The position numbers and the translations under genes were made by a program. Under the pieces are notes generated by a model. That model made no database searches. It was not told the origin of the DNA and was given only the letters and a program-made list of their open reading frames with translations. This document shows, in pieces, positions 6,711 to 8,550 of a DNA stretch of 8,550 nt; within the stretch, counting starts at the first letter, position 1; each line of letters opens with the position of its first letter. The stretch covers positions 1 through 8,550 of the forward strand of contig CAJOIF010000054.1 of NCBI GenBank assembly GCA_905234765.1, read 5' to 3'. This DNA is from an uncultured Bacteroidales bacterium. Its GTDB lineage: Bacteria; Bacteroidota; Bacteroidia; Bacteroidales; F082.

Positions 6711-6744
6711 AAAAACGGCCATCCATGAGGTGGCTGTTTTTTTT
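6711..6744 (+). terminator. Intrinsic terminator of the ribosomal operon
   Basis: A 9-bp stem (6715-6723 with 6729-6737, including two G-U pairs) closes a 5-base loop CATGA and runs into eight consecutive T residues at 6737-6744. Upstream A residues at 6711-6714 can extend the stem by pairing with the T-tract. It lies 24 bases after the rplQ stop. Read on the other strand, the stem is weaker because the two G-U pairs become A-C mismatches, but it is followed by five T residues. It could therefore also end transcription of the convergent antiporter gene, whose stop codon overlaps the T-tract. Confidence 0.92.
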
Positions 6745-8401
6745 ATACCCTTTTCCCAACAAATCGAACAATCATCCCCAACGCTCCAAACGCAACAAGA
6801 AATGCCACCCAGGAGGGCAGGCCGAGCGCAGTAGGCAGCACACCCAGCACCAACGCTGTGCCACCAACGGTTAGTGCGTAGGGCATCTGTGTGCTGACGT
6901 GTCGCAGATGGTTGCATTGGCTCGAAAGTGAACTCATGATGGTGGTGTCGGAAATGGGTGAGCAGTGGTCGCCCATAACAGCTCCCGCCATCACAGAAGC
7001 CACTACATTATAGAATAAGGGCACGGCGGCTTCGCTCGTTAAGCCTTGTTGCTGGCACAACAGCCATGAGGCGGGCAGAATGAGCGGATAAAGGATGGCC
7101 ATGGTGCCCCATGAGGTCCCTGTCGAGAACCCAATCAAGGCCGCAAGCACGAAAGTCAGTGCAGGAACTAAAACCGGCGACAATGACCACTGCAGTAGGA
7201 GCTGGGAAACAAACTCCGCCGTGTGCATGTCTTTGGTGACCAAAGCGATAGACCAAGCCATCGTCAGAATCAGCACGGCGTTGAACATGGACTTAAGACC
7301 ATCCCCCATTTCTTCCATCACTTTGACGAATTTCATGTTGCTATGCAAGAGCGTGATGATGATGGCCGTGAGTAACGACAGCAGCGAAGCCCAAAGCAAG
7401 GCTATGTAGGAATTGGCCGCGCCGATGGTGGTCGATAGTTTGGAGAAGAAGCCTAAGCTGCTGTCACTCCATGTTTGTGTATCGTATCCTGTGGCTATTA
7501 ATCCGCCAATTGTGCCAAGAATCAATACCGCCAAAGGAATCAGGGCGTTGATGGCGTGTGAGGATGTGTGATCGTCGTTTGCAGTTTCGGAAAGGCTTGC
7601 TGTTGAGAGTCTTGCGTTTTGTTCGGCTTTCAGCATGGGGCCGAAGTCGCGACCGCTTAGGATAATCATTAGGACGAAGCCTAAGGTTAAAAATGGGTAG
7701 AAACTGTAAGCCAACGAGTGGAAAAACACCGAATAAGCTGAGGCGTTGAGTCCAATGGCACTGATGCCGTCTTGGATGTAGCTCAACTCCGCTCCAATCC
7801 ACGTGGTGACGAAAGCCACTGCCACTACAGGGGCGGAGGTGGAATCGACGATGTAGGACAGTTTCTCGCGCGACACTTTCAGCCGGTCGGCGATAGGCCG
7901 CATGGTATTGCCGACCACTAGAGTGTTGGAATAGTCGTCGAAAAAGATACACAGGTCCATTAGGAACGTCATCAGTTGGCCCGAGCGTGGCCCTTTTGCT
8001 TTGCGCGACAGCCATCTGACCACGCCTTGCATCCCGCCGTTGGCCGTGATGATGCGCACCATACCGCCAATAGTCAAGGTAAAAACGATGATTAGCACAT
8101 GGTCGCGGTCGTTCAGCGAGCCGACGATGTAGGTGTCGACGGTTCGCAGCAGTCCGCCGCCCAATGCCGTGATAGGACTTTGCCCACCATATAAGGCCAT
8201 GAGGAACGTGCCTGTCAAGATACCGAGGAACAGCGATGACAACACCTCTTTTAGTATAAAAGCCATCATAATGGCGACCAAAGGAGGTAGTATTGACATC
8301 CAAAGAGGCATGGCACCCTCTATGGGACTTATCGCATAGAGCCATGCAAAGCCCAGAATTAGGGCGAAAACTACTATTAAGGCGATAGTTTTGCGTTTCA
8401 T
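6743..8401 (-). CDS. nhaC: Na+/H+ antiporter, NhaC family
   Basis: This is a 552-residue polytopic membrane protein with about a dozen hydrophobic segments. Members of the family exchange Na+ for H+ across the inner membrane; some relatives use other organic substrates, so the exact substrate is inferred. Recognisable motifs are FFDDYSNTLVVGNTMRPIAD (153-172), DSTSAPVV (186-193), FSTGTSWGTMAILYPL (425-440) and GDHCSPISDTTIMSS (477-491). Asp156, Asp157, Asp186, Asp478 and Asp485 are the plausible ion-coupling acids. A hydrophilic loop at about 250-285 separates the halves. The ATG at 8401 is chosen because the in-frame TTG at 8422 lies inside the -7 promoter box. It is transcribed convergently with rplQ, with 56 bases between the stop codons, and is not functionally linked to the ribosomal genes. 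Confidence 0.92.
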   Translation of the reverse strand: MKRKTIALIVVFALILGFAWLYAISPIEGAMPLWMSILPPLVAIMMAFILKEVLSSLFLGILTGTFLMALYGGQSPITALGGGLLRTVDTYIVGSLNDRDHVLIIVFTLTIGGMVRIITANGGMQGVVRWLSRKAKGPRSGQLMTFLMDLCIFFDDYSNTLVVGNTMRPIADRLKVSREKLSYIVDSTSAPVVAVAFVTTWIGAELSYIQDGISAIGLNASAYSVFFHSLAYSFYPFLTLGFVLMIILSGRDFGPMLKAEQNARLSTASLSETANDDHTSSHAINALIPLAVLILGTIGGLIATGYDTQTWSDSSLGFFSKLSTTIGAANSYIALLWASLLSLLTAIIITLLHSNMKFVKVMEEMGDGLKSMFNAVLILTMAWSIALVTKDMHTAEFVSQLLLQWSLSPVLVPALTFVLAALIGFSTGTSWGTMAILYPLILPASWLLCQQQGLTSEAAVPLFYNVVASVMAGAVMGDHCSPISDTTIMSSLSSQCNHLRHVSTQMPYALTVGGTALVLGVLPTALGLPSWVAFLVAFGALGMIVRFVGKRV

Positions 8402-8419
8402 AGGCCATATTTTGAAGTC

Positions 8420-8427
8420 CAAAAGTA
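8420..8427 (-). promoter_or_regulatory. -7 promoter box of the NhaC-family antiporter
   Basis: Read on the minus strand this is TACTTTTG, a full match to the Bacteroidota TAnnTTTG -7 consensus and identical to the box upstream of infA. The upstream region is AT-rich and shows no clear -33 TTTG. Transcription would start near 8414, leaving a leader of only about 13 bases before the ATG at 8401. The position also rules out the TTG at 8422 as the start codon. Confidence 0.6.
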
Positions 8428-8430
8428 AGG

Positions 8431-8442
8431 TATTATATAATA
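8431..8442. promoter_or_regulatory. AT-rich palindrome behind the antiporter -7 box
   Basis: TATTATATAATA is a perfect 12-bp palindrome located 4 bases upstream of the antiporter -7 box, in the promoter spacer. It could be a regulator site or simply AT-rich promoter DNA. With only A and T its information content is low, so the call is weak. Confidence 0.25.
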
Positions 8443-8460
8443 TAATGTGCTTATTTTAGA

Positions 8461-8468
8461 TATTTTTG
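8461..8468 (+). promoter_or_regulatory. Possible divergent -7 box near the window's right edge
   Basis: TATTTTTG fits TAnnTTTG on the + strand and points toward a gene outside the window. No -33 element is seen at the right distance, and in such AT-rich DNA a chance match is likely. The remaining bases to 8550 contain no credible start of a gene: an ATG at 8516 opens a frame of only five codons. Confidence 0.25.
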
Positions 8469-8550
8469 GTTTGTGGTAAAATTTTTTCCTATTGGTTTAC
8501 AGTGTATTGCGTTGTATGACAAAAAAAAGTTGAGAAAAGTGGTTGTGGGT

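Noticed and set aside
7464..8408. 314-codon open frame in another minus-strand frame inside the antiporter gene
   Set aside because: It is an out-of-frame shadow rich in Arg and His with no recognisable domain; the NhaC-family frame has clear family motifs throughout.

Overview
This window is a stretch of a Bacteroidota chromosome, most likely order Bacteroidales. It covers the distal half of the S10-spc-alpha ribosomal protein cluster, followed by one unrelated membrane transporter on the opposite strand. Four things support the assignment: the gene order, with rpsD between rpsK and rpoA; an RpoA that starts [11 protein letters not shown] and ends SKYKLDKE; RpmJ and RpsD without zinc ligands; and the absence of Shine-Dalgarno sequences together with -7 boxes of the Bacteroidota form TAnnTTTG. 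The family cannot be fixed from the sequence alone.

Layout. Positions 1-3048 (+) hold the end of the spc part: rplF (3' end only), rplR, rpsE, rpmD, rplO and secY. They are tightly packed, and rplO and secY share an ATGA stop/start. Positions 3049-3284 form a 236-base gap without a credible gene. Relatives such as Bacteroides and Porphyromonas carry map (methionine aminopeptidase) here. The gap instead contains a 7-bp hairpin, a long hairpin (18 continuous pairs plus a 4-bp outer stem) whose only imperfect pairs are G-U in the + transcript, a good -7 promoter box, and a short hairpin in the predicted infA leader. Positions 3285-6686 (+) hold infA, rpmJ, rpsM, rpsK, rpsD, rpoA and rplQ, closed by a clear intrinsic terminator at 6711-6744. 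Positions 6743-8401 (-) hold a convergent Na+/H+ antiporter of the NhaC family. Its stop codon lies in the terminator's T-tract, and its -7 box lies only about 20 bases before its start codon. Positions 8402-8550 are AT-rich upstream DNA with no gene.

How the genes work together. The + strand genes supply 50S proteins (L6, L18, L30, L15, L36, L17), 30S proteins (S5, S13, S11, S4), initiation factor IF-1, the SecY channel subunit and the RNA polymerase alpha subunit. This is the usual co-expressed core of translation, secretion and transcription. The antiporter is a separate unit for sodium and pH homeostasis.

I found no mobile element, CRISPR array, defence system or other new multigene system. 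The part most worth a second look is the secY-infA gap, with its missing map gene and strand-specific RNA structure.
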